This document shows, one piece after another, positions 1 to 11,275 of a stretch of DNA of 64,000 nucleotides (the first letter of the stretch is position 1; each line of letters begins with the position of its first letter). The notes below the pieces were generated by a model. That model was given only the letters and a program-made list of their open reading frames with translations, did not search any database and had not been told where the DNA came from. The DNA is taken from positions 59,945 through 123,944 of the forward strand of contig ML210228.1 of the NCBI GenBank assembly GCA_004369085.1. Reading direction: 5' to 3'. The stretch comes from Coprinopsis marcescibilis. Its lineage: Eukaryota; Basidiomycota; Agaricomycetes; Agaricales; Psathyrellaceae. The position numbers were made by a program, and so were the translations under genes.

Positions 1-1272
1 GGGATGGGGCAGAGGTAGGATTTGGCAGTTCTGACGGACCAGAAGCGGGGATTGAGTTGGGATCAGGAAGGGGGTTGGCAGCGAGCGAGTTCAGCAGCAG
101 TTGCAGCTGTGCTGGCGTCAGTTGGTTAAGAAAGTTGGTTGAACGAGGGTCAAAGTCGACATTGGGCGTCGAAGGCGACTGGCGTGGCGTGACAGCTCTC
201 TCGCCTTCGTTAGCAGAGGGCTGGGGTTGTGGGGCGGTGGGCTGGGGAGTCTCCGCCTGTAGAGTGGGTGTTGCGGTGGACTGTGGAGAGGGAGCGCTGG
301 GCTGTGGAGAAGGAGCGGTGGTTATATCGTCGAGCGATGTGATAGAAATAGGTGTGGCCATGTCGTCGGTGAGCATGTCGTCAAGCTCTATGATGTTTTT
401 ATCGTCCCTGTCAGTGTCCTCGATCATAAGCCTCCCACTTCGTCGTGGAATGACGACGACCGGCTCGTTGGGGTTGTCCTTTGTCCGCACGGCAGTTCCA
501 AAGACTCCAGCCAGGAACTTAACAATTCGATTAATGGTATCTTGCTGCTTCTGGTGCTTCTGTCGGGCCGTCATAGCGTCCTGCCACAAGAGCTGATTCG
601 AACGCTTGAGCTCGTTAAGCTCTGACGAGATTGCAGTTTGATGTCGTTTGATAGCTGCAATGCCCTGAACAACGGATTGTACGTCAAGCGACTGGTTAGA
701 TGCCGCTGCTTGTGGAGTAGATTCGCCAATTTCGATATCCTCCGTTGCTGGCTGGTTCGAAGTCTTTTTCCTTTGAATCAAGCAGAGGAGGTCGGGTTGG
801 CCGCGGTGAAAGTTGGGATGAGCAAAGTTCCAGAACTCTGTCTCGGTATCGCTCTTTAATACGCCTTGTTGCAAGTGTGGGATCTTATGGAATCCATACA
901 TGTTTAACTGGCGAACGAAGGAGCTGAAGTTGCGATGCTTGAACCACCGGCCGAGGACGTCGTGCGCGAACCGCTCATGGTCGAGAACTGTGGCCAATAA
1001 CCACCCCTTAGAAGAAGCTCAGCAGCATAAAGACTTTGTACTCACCAAAGAATGAGTCACCAGCATCCGACCACCTGATAAGATCCGAATTTTTGGGATC
1101 GTTGACCATCCTACAGTCTGTTCAGCAAATGCTGTTGTACGTGAAACGGACCCACTCACTCGTAAAGTTTCTGCAGGAAAGCTGGGACAACTTGTCTGGT
1201 AGTTTTGGACATTATGGCCGGTGCTAGGGCCTTTGCGGTCCTCGTAACGGTCATTTGCTGGTCAGACGCCAT
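1..1272 (-). CDS. HSF1: HSF-type heat-shock transcription factor (C-terminus cut by window edge)
   Basis: A nuclear DNA-binding activator of heat-shock genes. Exons read 1272-1160, 1110-1046 and 987 to beyond position 1, giving about 388 residues before the edge. The HSF DNA-binding domain covers roughly residues 28-134. It includes the recognition-helix stretch RNFSSFVRQLNMYGFHKI, followed by EFWNFAHPNFHRGQPDLL. Residues about 150-225 look like the HR-A/B trimerisation coiled coil (ELNELKRSNQLLWQDA). After that comes a Pro/Gln/Ser-rich region typical of an activation domain. The start at 1272 (MASDQQM) is the first ATG leading into the domain with correct splicing. It is divergent from the HEL2 gene with about 240 bp between starts. 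The DNA-binding domain makes the family assignment secure; orthology to HSF1 rather than another fungal HSF-type factor such as SKN7 or SFL1 is inferred from the close match and the absence of a receiver domain in the visible part. Confidence 0.92.
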
Positions 1273-1512
1273 CCTGGGTCTCCACAACCCAGTACTAATA
1301 TCCAACGTGTGCACGGTCGCGAGCAAGCCAAGAGATTACTGAGCACGCAAAACTCCGCGCGGAGCCTGAGAACTTTGAACTCAGAGCGTATGCCGAGCCA
1401 TGTGCCGCTCGGGTCCGAGTGCGATCAACTGGAATCAGAAATTATCTTTGACGGTTACATCTCCCGGCCTTTCAGCAAAGCTTCACTGTGACTTGGTTTC
1501 TATTACTTACCT
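1273..1512. promoter_or_regulatory. Shared divergent promoter of HSF and HEL2 genes
   Basis: About 240 bp separate the two divergent start codons, so both promoters and 5' UTRs must lie here or in upstream non-coding exons. I see no convincing TATA box and no clean nGAAnnTTCn heat-shock element. Confidence 0.5.
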
Positions 1513-4385
1513 ATGTCGACTTCTGAAGGTGCATCTCAACCCAAACGAGGCTCAGGGCGTGGAACTGGACGACGAGGAGGCGCAGGGCCCCCCCGAGGGA
1601 ATCGTGGACGAGGAGGATCTAATCGCGGGCAGTCCTCTGGCAAAACACCCATAACCGACAATCAAGCTGGGCCTAAACCACAGGATGCGAAATCGGAAGT
1701 CGTAGCTGTGACACTACCTGTACCTGAACCCTCGGAACACGGTGAAGAAGACGTTTGCTGGATTTGTGCAGAGCCAGTGAAATATTACTCGGTTTCAGAG
1801 TGCAACCATCGGACTTGCCATGTCTGTGCCTTACGTTTGCGAGCCTTGTACAAGCGCACGGATTGCACGTTCTGCAAGGTGAGCAGCTGTTAATTCTTGA
1901 CGATTGCTGCGGATTCTGGTCCTGGCGGAATATGTTATGTATCAGGTTTTGTGTGCAGTTGCTGTCACTATCCAATATCCCCTTTGTTTGCCGTTATCAT
2001 CGCAGTTCTTTAGACATGTCCTCTCTGCTGTTTCTAACTTTTTCTTTTTCTCCCATAGGAACCTCAACTATCCGTTATCTTCACCACCTCCCATGATACA
2101 TTATTCTCGGACTACCTGCCAGATTCTACGCCTTACAAAGATAGCAAGCTCTCAATCTTGTTTGAAACAAAGGAGATGATGGAGGAGACCCTCATCCTCC
2201 TCCGCTTCAATTGCCCAGATCCAGACTGCGATTACATCGGGAACGGTTGGGGAGATCTCAAGCTTCACATCCGGGCCTCCCATGGAAAACTACTTTGGTA
2301 TGTCCCCCTGCTCAGAATCAGATTCTGCGTCACGATTCTCAGCAGCCCGAATCTTGCTTCGGGGTGCAATAAGATTCACTCGGAATTTGTACTTTGGGCG
2401 TAAATCAGTTGCTCAGGCCCCTTCTAATGTTCTGTAGCTTTAAAAACCAAGCTAACATTTTGGTTTCACAGCGACCTATGTCTACGCTCCAAAAAGGTAT
2501 TCGCGCACGAACATGCTCTCTATCCCCCGGCTCTCCTCCCTCTACATCTCCCTTCAATGCATCAGAGGGGCAAGAAGGATACCCCGCCGGAACAAATCGA
2601 AGGTGGCATTCATCCGCTATGCGAATTCTGCAGGGAATGTTTCTTCAGCAACGACGAACTCTACCCTCACATGCGGGAACGCCATGAGGAGTGCTTCATT
2701 TGCAAGCGGAACGAGATCCAACACCAATAGTGCGCCATATCATGTTCACGCTCTATGCATAATCTAACGTGTTAATGCTTGTAGCTTCCGGGATTATGAA
2801 AGCTTGGTGGGCCCCGTCCACCAGACCTTCCTGACCGTTTCTCATTGTACAACTAACAGGAAAAGCACTTTGGGTCAGCCCACTACCCTTGTCATAACAC
2901 AGAATGTCAAGCCCGCAAATTCGTGGTGTTCAACACACACCTTGACTTGCAAGGCCACATGGTGGAGGAACATGGTGGAGATATGACCAGTCGCGATAGG
3001 AAGATCGCGCAGCGCGTTCAAGCAGGGTTCACATTCGAAGATGCGACAAGACCAAGTGGCCGTCGACCGGAACAGCAATCTCGCCCTCAGCCACAACAAC
3101 AGCAGCAGCAGCAGCAGCCTGCTCCGGGACCTAGCCGACCCCCAGCAAACATAAACGCGCGCAGAGCTGCTTTTGGAGGAAGCCTGACCACCGGGGATCA
3201 GAACCCGAATCGAAATAGCCCAGGTGGGAGCCGTCCTGCGTCCCCACCTCTGGGAGACCGAAACATTGACCCAGTTGTTGCCGAGTACGTTTTTGACCGC
3301 CATGGTTAATTAATACTTACTCTCGTTCCTCGCACAGACGCCACGCAGCCTTCATTTCCCGCCTCGAAAATGTTGCACCCAACCCTGTTGCCGCAGTCCC
3401 CGCTGTCAAAGCCGCCTCGCGTGGCTACGTGTCGAATGAGAGCAGTGCCAAGGATTTCATCCTTACCATCTGGAACGTGCTCGATCGTGATTTAGATAAC
3501 ACGGCCAGCGTCGTAAACATATTTGTTGACCTCTTGGAGGAGGAGGAGAAAAAACAGGATTTGTTGGCTTCGTGGAAGGGCTTTGCTCTCGAGGTGCGTT
3601 GCCCACCCGTTCCCTTGTATCATACCATACTCAGAGTCCTCTTTTTACAACAGCAACGCCGCCAGTTCCCTGAGCTCGTACCGACCTCTGTGGGTAGCGG
3701 GTACGCAGGTATAACGTCGGGCCACGTGCTCAATGCCAAAAAGTATGTACGCACATCGCATCAGCCTACAAACCAGATCTGGGACCGCGTGGCCCGCGCT
3801 GCGGGTTCGTCGACACCTGGTCCTGTACCGGGCACCAGTAGCCATTCTCTTCGCCCTGGATCCTCAGGGTCGTCTCGACCCACAGCGTTCCCGCCCCTGT
3901 CCTCTACATCATCAGCTGTGAAATCCGCGGGTGGGCCCGCTCCGGCACCAGGCTTCAGACAAGCAGCGCGGACGACTCCATGGTCTGCCTCCGCCAGCGG
4001 GAGCAGGCCAGCTACGAGCACTACCAGCAACAAGATTACGGTTGCGTCTGTCAACGTCCGACAGGGCCCCTCCAAGCCTCCACCGCCTCTATCCAAATCG
4101 GCGTTCCCTGAGCTCCCCAGCGGAGGGAATTCCAAAGCTAGACCGGTGGTTAGGGGGAATGTGTCGCTGAAGAACATCTTGGGGAGTACGGGTGTACCGT
4201 CTGTTTCCGCGTGGGCTGGCGATGAGAATGGTGGTAGTCCGACTGAAGAGGTTCAAGGTGAAGGTACCGGTGCAGATGAAGGGGATGCAAGCGCAAATGG
4301 AGGCGGAGGAGGCGGAGGAGGGAAATCGAAGAAGAAGGGCAAGCAGAAGCAGACACTGTTCACGTTGGGTTCTTTTCCCAACTAA
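1513..4385 (+). CDS. HEL2: HEL2/ZNF598-type RING E3 ubiquitin ligase (ribosome quality control)
   Basis: Exons 1513-1878, 2059-2297, 2472-2729, 2785-2806, 2860-3284, 3338-3593 and 3654-4385 give 765 aa. The N-terminus is RGG-rich (residues about 12-40). A C3HC4-type RING follows at about residues 81-122 (CWICAEP...CNHRTCHVC...CTFC). Then come several C2H2-like fingers: FNCPDPDCDY, LCEFCRECFFSNDELYPH, ECFICKR, and a final one with PCHNTECQARKF. After these there is a poly-Gln tract and a long disordered Ser/Pro region, ending in a Lys-rich tail. This RING plus zinc-finger order is that of yeast Hel2 and human ZNF598, which ubiquitinate 40S proteins on collided ribosomes. One exon is only 22 nt; it is needed to keep the finger YFRDYESLEKHF in frame. 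The small exons and consistent phases make the model solid, though the exact C-terminal region is poorly conserved in the family. Confidence 0.9.
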
Positions 4386-4760
4386 AACTGGGGACCAGGT
4401 TCGCCCCGAGTCCGAAGGTTATGGGTTTCACGTCATACCACTGTGAGGCTGGGTAAATATACATACAATCTTGGATACACTGCTTTTCTACATTTACATT
4501 CTCCGTTACGGGTATCTCTAAAGCTGCAACGTTCCAACTTCCTGTTGACTACGTCAAGTGACCTGGTGATTAGGCATGGCCGATGGGGGTTATGGTAGAG
4601 AATTAGGCCTTAGTAGGCTACTGAGGTAAGAACCAGGGTTATTGGGTCCCGGTTGGTTTGAACTTTGTCGTTGTGGCAGTTTTGGTAACTATCACTCTGT
4701 CTTGGGTAGTTTGACGAGATCTCAGCCAGTATCTGTGCACACTGTCGCAATCGCCTCGCC

Positions 4761-4767
4761 TATAAAA
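4761..4767 (+). promoter_or_regulatory. TATAAAA box of unknown target
   Basis: A TATAAAA sequence lies between HEL2 and the convergent DUF6533 gene A, followed 70-80 bp downstream by an ATG (4844) that opens no recognisable protein on the plus strand. It could be a relic core promoter or chance. Confidence 0.25.
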
Positions 4768-4865
4768 ACGCCATAAGCCCACTTCCCGCTGCAATCACAA
4801 GAAGCCAACACATACCTCGCCAACCACTCTTTCATAAATCTTCATGATTGGACATTATTTACCGA

Positions 4866-6717
4866 CTACACCCTCACGGCTCCACCAGCGGATCCATAGG
4901 TGCTCTGTAGACTGTACTCGTTCGCCCACTCGGACGTACTCAAGTCAGATTCGAATGGCGAGAGCGACTGGTTGAGCGTGCTCTGTGCTCTGACTCGGGC
5001 GCTGACCGTTGCGTGGAGGTCTTGACTGCCGTAGATGTGGCCGCCGTTGGTGGTGTGGAAGCCCATTTCGGCGCGGGCGGTTTCGCGGAGGTGGAGGATC
5101 ATACGGGTGGAGAGGATGTTGTGGAGGACACCTTGTGGTCTGCACGTGGGTCAGTAGATATCGGTGCTTGGCGAGGCACGGGACGACGTACACCGCGAGG
5201 AGGAAACGATAACGTGCCTAGAGGGAAGGAGGGTTGAGTTGAATTTTGGATAGGCAGAGAATAGGGTGGAGTGGGCTTACGGGTGCCAACATCGCAACGA
5301 GCCCATTCGCGATTGAAAACACTGCCAGAGGGAAAAGATCAGGGTCAGTGCGTTTTCTAGTGAACGGCTGCTGGAGCCTTACCTGCGATCGTGACAAAAT
5401 AGAACGATCCGTCGCGGTAAAGGATCTTTATCAAGCGATTGTTTCGCGACACTCGGTATAGCCGTAGACCGTACCATAGCGACAAGCCCATTGTTACTGT
5501 AATCGGGGGCCGAAGAAACGAGTGTGAGCAGGTGTCATGCGAGTGAAATATACAGAGGAGCGCAGGAGATGCTCACCGACGGCGCTGTACAGTAGTGTTG
5601 CGTAGCAAATCATGACATATGTTCCACCCGAGGACTGGCCGAGGCAGACAACACGCTCTGGGTCTGTGGTAGGGATCCCTGAGTTTCGAATACCACTGGT
5701 AAGGAGAATGGGAGGCGAGATGAGGACTAGTGACCCACATTTCCCAGCGACAAGGTAGAGGGCGAAAGACGTTACGCAGACGATAACTACAGACTGAATA
5801 AAGGGTGATTCGTGAGTTTTTGTTGTTAGATAGAAACACAAGGGAACTAACTGCTAGGTTTCCAATTAGAAACAGTTGGATCAGCCTTGACCTTCCTGAC
5901 AGTGCATATAGGCGGATATATAGTAGGACTCAGGACACTTAGGATGGATCTTGTTCAGCGGGAGAAACGACGGCTCACCATCCGCAACCAAGATCCCAAC
6001 TGCAATTCCCACTGATAAGCATGTTCATGAGTAAGACTCCCCTCAAAGTACATCGGATTGCGTACTCGCAGGTACAGAGAAAAGTATCTTGCAATCCTGT
6101 GGGAGCTGATTCAGTCATCGCAATTGCAAATTAGGAGACGCGAACACTTACATGAGGAGTCAACGGTCCTGGGGCGACGTTATCTGAGAGACATGAGTCA
6201 AAATTGGTTGAGCTCAAGGTTGTGGCTGAACATCTTCTCACAATAGATGACATGAGCGACGACGACGAACGGTAGGTATCGGTTGACGAAGAACACGTAT
6301 TTGATGTAATTCCATTTTATGGGCCAGATAAGTGTGGCCTGAGTGAAGACGAATCGGGAGGCGGTTGAGTTATCGCGGTGAAATAATGAACGGCGGGGTA
6401 TTTACCTCAAGGGTGAATGTTTGGAAGTATTCGAGTAGCTGGGAAAGATGCTTGAGCTGACATTATCTGCGGAGCGTTGAAGTACAGTATCTGCGCACCA
6501 AGACTGTCAAGCTAGCAACTTTGGGTGGGAACCTATATGAGCTTCTCCAATTCTACTTCAATCAAGTCAAATAGACTTGCCGTTGCAGTACTTCGAATTG
6601 ACAAGAATATCGAAGTTAGCTGTCACGATAAATGGCTACAATTCTTTTGAAACTCACATTCGTGAACCTTGAACTAATGATCTGGGAGAGGATCTTCTGG
6701 GATACGACTACGTTCAT
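4866..6717 (-). CDS. DUF6533-type multi-pass membrane protein, array copy A
   Basis: First of six related genes. Exon 1 (6717-6658, MNVVVSQKI...) is 20 codons and ends at a GTGAGT donor, like exon 1 of copy D. A following exon encodes LLEYFQTFTLE, then LIWPIKWNYIKYVFFVNRY, the DUF6533 core. Further short exons give hydrophobic helices, the loop ILYRDGSFYFVTIA, the helix AVFSIANGLVAMLAP, and a last exon with NILSTRMILHLRETARAE followed by a Ser-rich cytosolic tail ending at 4866. I estimate about seven membrane spans, as usual for these proteins in Agaricomycetes. Function is unknown; a receptor-like role is only suggested by topology. Not every internal exon was resolved, so the span is better supported than the exact protein. 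Confidence 0.7.
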
Positions 6718-8197
6718 CGTCCTCTTGAGCCGAGGGAGCGGGGAGCAGTGAGGCCTTTGGGCCAGATAGTGGTGGGCAACTGCAGCCCTCTGGAGTAGGT
6801 CACAGTCCTTGGGAAAATCAAAGTTGAGTATTAGCTGCCGCGTTGGAGCTGCGAGAAACCATGGGAGATCGTGAACACCGTTCGTATCCGATGACCATAA
6901 CGCCGGCCAACAGCGGTGATACTGATAGCAGCTCAGAAGTCTCGAGCTCCTTTAGGAGTTGGAGAAAGATTCAAGTCAGTATCATGCGGGGAACCAAACC
7001 CATGCCGCGCAGAACCATGATGTGGGTGGAATTTGCATATGGTGCGCAAGTGCTTGGCAACTTTCATGGCCTGTTAGCCTCTGTTATAGCTCGTGATTAG
7101 TAGTCGTGCATGATTAGATCACATCAAACATTCTGCCGGTTACATGATGCTCCATGATGATGAGTATATTAGTGTGCGCTAAGCGCCCATTGTGCCAGAT
7201 TACTATCATTCATCAGAGGTTCGCGCATTTATCAGAGGTTCGCGAATTCTACCTTCCCGTCTTTCAGAGGTCCTAAAAGTTGGTACAGCAGCTGATATGG
7301 ACCACAGAAGCTTGAATATGTAATTTCTTCAGTGGAAATTGGTCAGAAAGGCAGGGGAAATCGAGTTTCAAAATCGTGCCAAGACTTTTTTGGCGGCAAT
7401 GCGCGAACCTCTGATAATGGGCGAACATCTGATGAATGATAGTATCTCAGTGACGCTTCCTGAATGGGCCGATCGAGTCGACCGACGATGTACGAGACAA
7501 TAGGTTCTGTGACGGACCATGTTGAAGTCAGAAAGCCTCTGAGAGCCGTCACCTGCTCTCTGAGTTCCAGAGGAGATGTAAAAGCACTCGTTCTTCGGCT
7601 CCTTGTGGTACTTGGATAGATTCCAGAAGTAAATTTGATTTAAGTCATTTGAACCCAGGTAACCTGGGGTACCTTCTGCGGCCGTGGATGATTTCAACGA
7701 GTCTATTTAGCGGTGTTTTTGTACTCGTCCATCGTTCGGGAGGAAGAGAAGCTGGGCATTCAGTACTCAGTATCATGATGGAATGCAGATAAGTGGATAG
7801 ATAGTGATGTATTAGTGAATCCGAAAGGGAAATTCCCCTTCTCGAAGCCGGTGTTGCGAATCGGTTGGCTGGATGATGTCAAACAACGATTATCGCTTTA
7901 GTAACGGCAACAGCTTGGGCTCAGAACTTGAAGTTCAGAAGGTAAAAGAAGATGGATGATAAACCTTCTGACATCGCTAGCATATGTATGGTACTTTGAT
8001 TTTTAACCTCAGTTCGGCGGAATCATGGGAAGACATCGTATAAAGTACTGCCGTTGGGAATTTCGCATCGATCATGAGGTCTGCTAAACTGATAGGACCC
8101 AATCAGACGACGGTATCAATAGCGAAGAAGATTTTTAAACAATAATCAGTATGAATCTTTGAGCTTGAATAAATTAGAAGTATGGTACTGCAGGTGA
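6718..8197. other. Intergenic stretch with one TIR element
   Basis: Between array copies A and B. Apart from the small inverted-repeat element at 7203-7442 I see no coding pattern; open frames here have no hydrophobic or conserved segments. Confidence 0.5.
7203..7442. mobile_element. MITE with about 45-bp terminal inverted repeats and TA flanks
   Basis: The left end CTATCATTCATCAGAGG and the right end (reverse complement CTATCATTCATCAGATG) are inverted copies over about 45 bp with three mismatches and one indel. Each arm holds two direct copies of an ATCAGAGGTTCGCG-like unit. TA dinucleotides flank both ends (7201-7202 and 7443-7444), as expected for a Tc1/mariner-type insertion. At 240 bp it has no coding capacity. 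Confidence 0.7.
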
Positions 8198-10012
8198 TCA
8201 ACTGGGAGGATATCTCAAGCTACTTTGGGCTTTGGTTCTCCAGGTGCGCTCGTCTAGTGACTCTGGGTCTGTTGGGACGGATGGGGCAAGTGTCGAGCCC
8301 GACTCCTTGGTCTGCAGCTCCCCACTGCTGGTCAAGGACTTCCGTGGCGGCGGTTTGGCAGCTTTGAACTCGCTGATAGTCTGCGTCTTCCCTGTACCGC
8401 TGACCGATCTGAATCCCATGTCCGATCTGGCAGTCTCTCGGATATCGAGCACCATCCGCGTAGCAAGGATGTTGTGGAGAANNNNNNNNNNGCTCGTCTA
8501 GTGACTCTGGGTCTGTTGGGACGGATGGGGCAAGTGTCGAGCCCGACTCCTTGGTCTGCAGCTCCCCACTGCTGGTCAAGGACTTCCGTGGCGGCGGTTT
8601 GGCAGCTTTGAACTCGCTGATAGTCTGCGTCTTCCCTGTACCGCTGACCGATCTGAATCCCATGTCCGATCTGGCAGTCTCTCGGATATCGAGCACCATC
8701 CGCGTAGCAAGGATGTTGTGGAGAACGCCTTGTGGACTAGTGTCACCGTGAAATGTTAATAGAACTTTGAGGTTTGTAGACCAGAATTAGACTTACATCG
8801 CCAATAAGAATCGGAACCGATCCTGATGATTCAGGCAATTCATGTCAGCGAAGGTTAGCCCAGAGGAGAACTGATATCCACTGACCGGAGCAAGAACCGC
8901 GACAAGTCCGTTAATGGTAGACATTGCTGATGGACACATGGGTCAGGATATATTCATACTGTCGATGTCTATCAGGAGAAAGAACTCACCGACAATGGAC
9001 AGAAAGTATAGGGTTCCGTCTCGGTATAGGACCTTCAGCAAAGGATTCGCTTGTAGCGTTCTGTTAAGCCTGATACGATAGAAGACGAAAAGGGACGCGG
9101 TCACTACGAAGGATTAAAATAAGCGCTCGCGGATTGTCAAACCGAACAAGGTGGCCTCACCGATGGCGCTATACAAAAGGGATCCGTAGCTAACCATTAC
9201 CAGGACCACTGGGCCTGGCTCTGAGCCAAAGCAGCCAGCGAGGTCTGGAAACGGAGAGACGATGTCTAACATATCAGTGCGTCGCGATCAGTGGAAGAGT
9301 CCGACAAGGGTGAGCATCGGATGGTTCTTACAAACTGTTTTCACCAGGTAGAATGTAAATGGCGCCAGAGCAAGGCCTACAACAATCTAAATTTTAAGAA
9401 GACGTCAACATGATAATGATAGGCTGACAGTGGTAACGAACCAGAGCGTTGATTAGTAGGATGGCTCGCATGGCCTTCGATCTTCCAGACACGGCATAGA
9501 TACGAATGTACAGCAAGGCTGTTCGTTAAAAGTTGGTGGTATGCAAAACATAATGGGTTTCGTACTCACCATCCGCAACCAAAATTGAGAATGTAAAGCC
9601 GACTGTTGCAATGTTAGAACTTGAATAGTGGTTAAAATACACAAGCGTACGTGCGGGCACAGAGAACAGGAGCTTGCACGTCTGTCGAGCGGTCAGTTTC
9701 ATCTCAATCAATCCTAAGAAACCAAGAAATTTTACTTACAAGTGCAGGCAGCACTGGCGCAACGTTGTCTAGAAACGCTGGGTAAGTACGGATTGCCAAC
9801 CTTATGGAATTATGTACGAACAGTACACGATTGGTGGAACGAGAGCAAGCGGAAGGTAGCGATTAAGAACAAATATAGCCTTTACGTATGTCCATTTTGT
9901 CGGCCAGATGAGGTGAGCCTTATGGATACGGACCGCGTTAATGCCGAGGGGCAGACTAGTAGGAAAGGGATGCTCAAACCTCACGTTCCACTGTTTGGAT
10001 ATACTCTAGAGC
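8198..10012 (-). CDS. DUF6533-type multi-pass membrane protein, array copy B (5' exon not found; spans assembly gap)
   Basis: From the 5' side the exons read QALEYIQTVERE (from 10012), LIWPTKWTYVKAIFVLNRY, then NVAPVLPA, a helix TVGFTFSILVAD, LLYIRIYAVSGRSKAM, a cysteine-bearing loop PDLAGCFGSEP, LLKVLYRDGTLYFLSIV, TINGLVAVLAP, DRFRFLLAM and finally NILATRMVLDIRETARSD with a polar tail ending at 8198. All exons join with GT-AG signals and look intact. A short first exon, like those of A, D, E and F, was not identified upstream of 10012. The last exon is present twice around a run of Ns (see the gap entry), so the 3' end is an assembly uncertainty. Function unknown. Confidence 0.65.
8248..8725. 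other. Assembly gap (10 N) flanked by identical 234-bp sequence
   Basis: Positions 8482-8491 are N. The 234 bp directly left (8248-8481) and directly right (8492-8725) are identical by eye and both run exactly up to or from the Ns. This is the signature of two overlapping contig ends that were not merged. The true genome most likely has one copy, so copy B has a single last exon. Confidence 0.85.
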
Positions 10013-11275
10013 CTGGTGTTGGCTTCAGCTTCTGAAACAGCGATTCGGATGAAGAAACTCATGCCAGCACTACGAGGCACGCCACTGAAAAATACAAAGT
10101 ATGGAATTTCAGCCTCTTCTCGAGTACATAGAAGCAAAAATAGGACCAACCATTGAAATACTAGATTTATCGGCGCACCGTTGAATGAGTCTCGCACACT
10201 TGGAGCGAGAATACGAATACGTAGCGACGCACATTTGCCATTAACGAACTGGCCATTTGATCAGCAAACCTCGGAGGTAAACCGTCCATTGTCGAAGGGG
10301 AGCAAAGCGCTTGGTCGTGTCCTCTCGATGGCGGAGTGAGACTAAGACAGCTCTGGGCCTGGGGTGCACAAAGTCAACGTCCGAAAGTTCCTTTGTAGAC
10401 AAGACCAGCCTTTATTTGCAGCTTTGATTGAATGATTAGAAAGGATTTCTATATCCTGTCAACGTCCACGAGCAGCGTGCTTCTTCTGCGACAAAGATCT
10501 ATATCATTCACTCAAGAAGAGTGATCATATTCACAGGTTGTCGCCGTCAAGAAGTTGCCTGGCAGATATTATTTTACTACGCGTGGCCAGAGTGTTCTCT
10601 TCTGTTCGCATCAGTCATGATAACATAGCTGTAGTGAATCTGCGAGCGAACCTGCGTTCTTCATTCGCAGCACATTGATTGGGGTGCAATTCATGATACT
10701 CCGCAGTTTCGGTGTAGTCGGTGTAGATGGGCGCCCGTATAGAAACTCTGTAACTGGACCTCCGGAGAAGGCCAAGTCTTCTCTTGTTTCAGGGGAAGAA
10801 GAGATGAAGTTAAGAAGTGCCTCCTTTTAGGATTACCAGGCTCTAGCTTGCGCACCAAATGATACATACTACTTTAGATGTCGGATGCATATCGGAGGCC
10901 AAGGAAAAGGGCTGTAGCTCTGCCCCAATCCCGCTCTCTTCAACGGCTTGGCTCGCTGACTCGAAAATGGCAACCCTTTAAACGATGATTTCGCTGCTAA
11001 TCAATGTTACGTATTGGTAGGTGAGTTAAGCCGAGCTTAGATAAGATAAGATAGTCACAATCATAGATAAGATAAGATGATTCTCGTCATTGTTCCCTGG
11101 CCTTCACAACTGATCGACCATTATCCGTCCCATGGTCATCACCATGACCTTGTACATTGGATGGGACCGCGAGCTCTTTTACCATCCGACACACTCTCTG
11201 GGTCCTCGGGCTGACTCATGCCACCGTGACATTCACGTCTGTTAAGTTTTGATCGTTTGCGACAGACCAGCAGTC
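10013..11275. other. Intergenic stretch, no gene seen
   Basis: No conserved coding pattern was found between copies B and C. It contains a small run of GATAAG repeats near 11037-11077 (GATA-factor-like sites), of uncertain meaning. Confidence 0.4.

Noticed and set aside
8198..8699. Long minus-strand frame through the N run suggesting a fused protein
   Set aside because: It is the same last exon read twice across an assembly gap.
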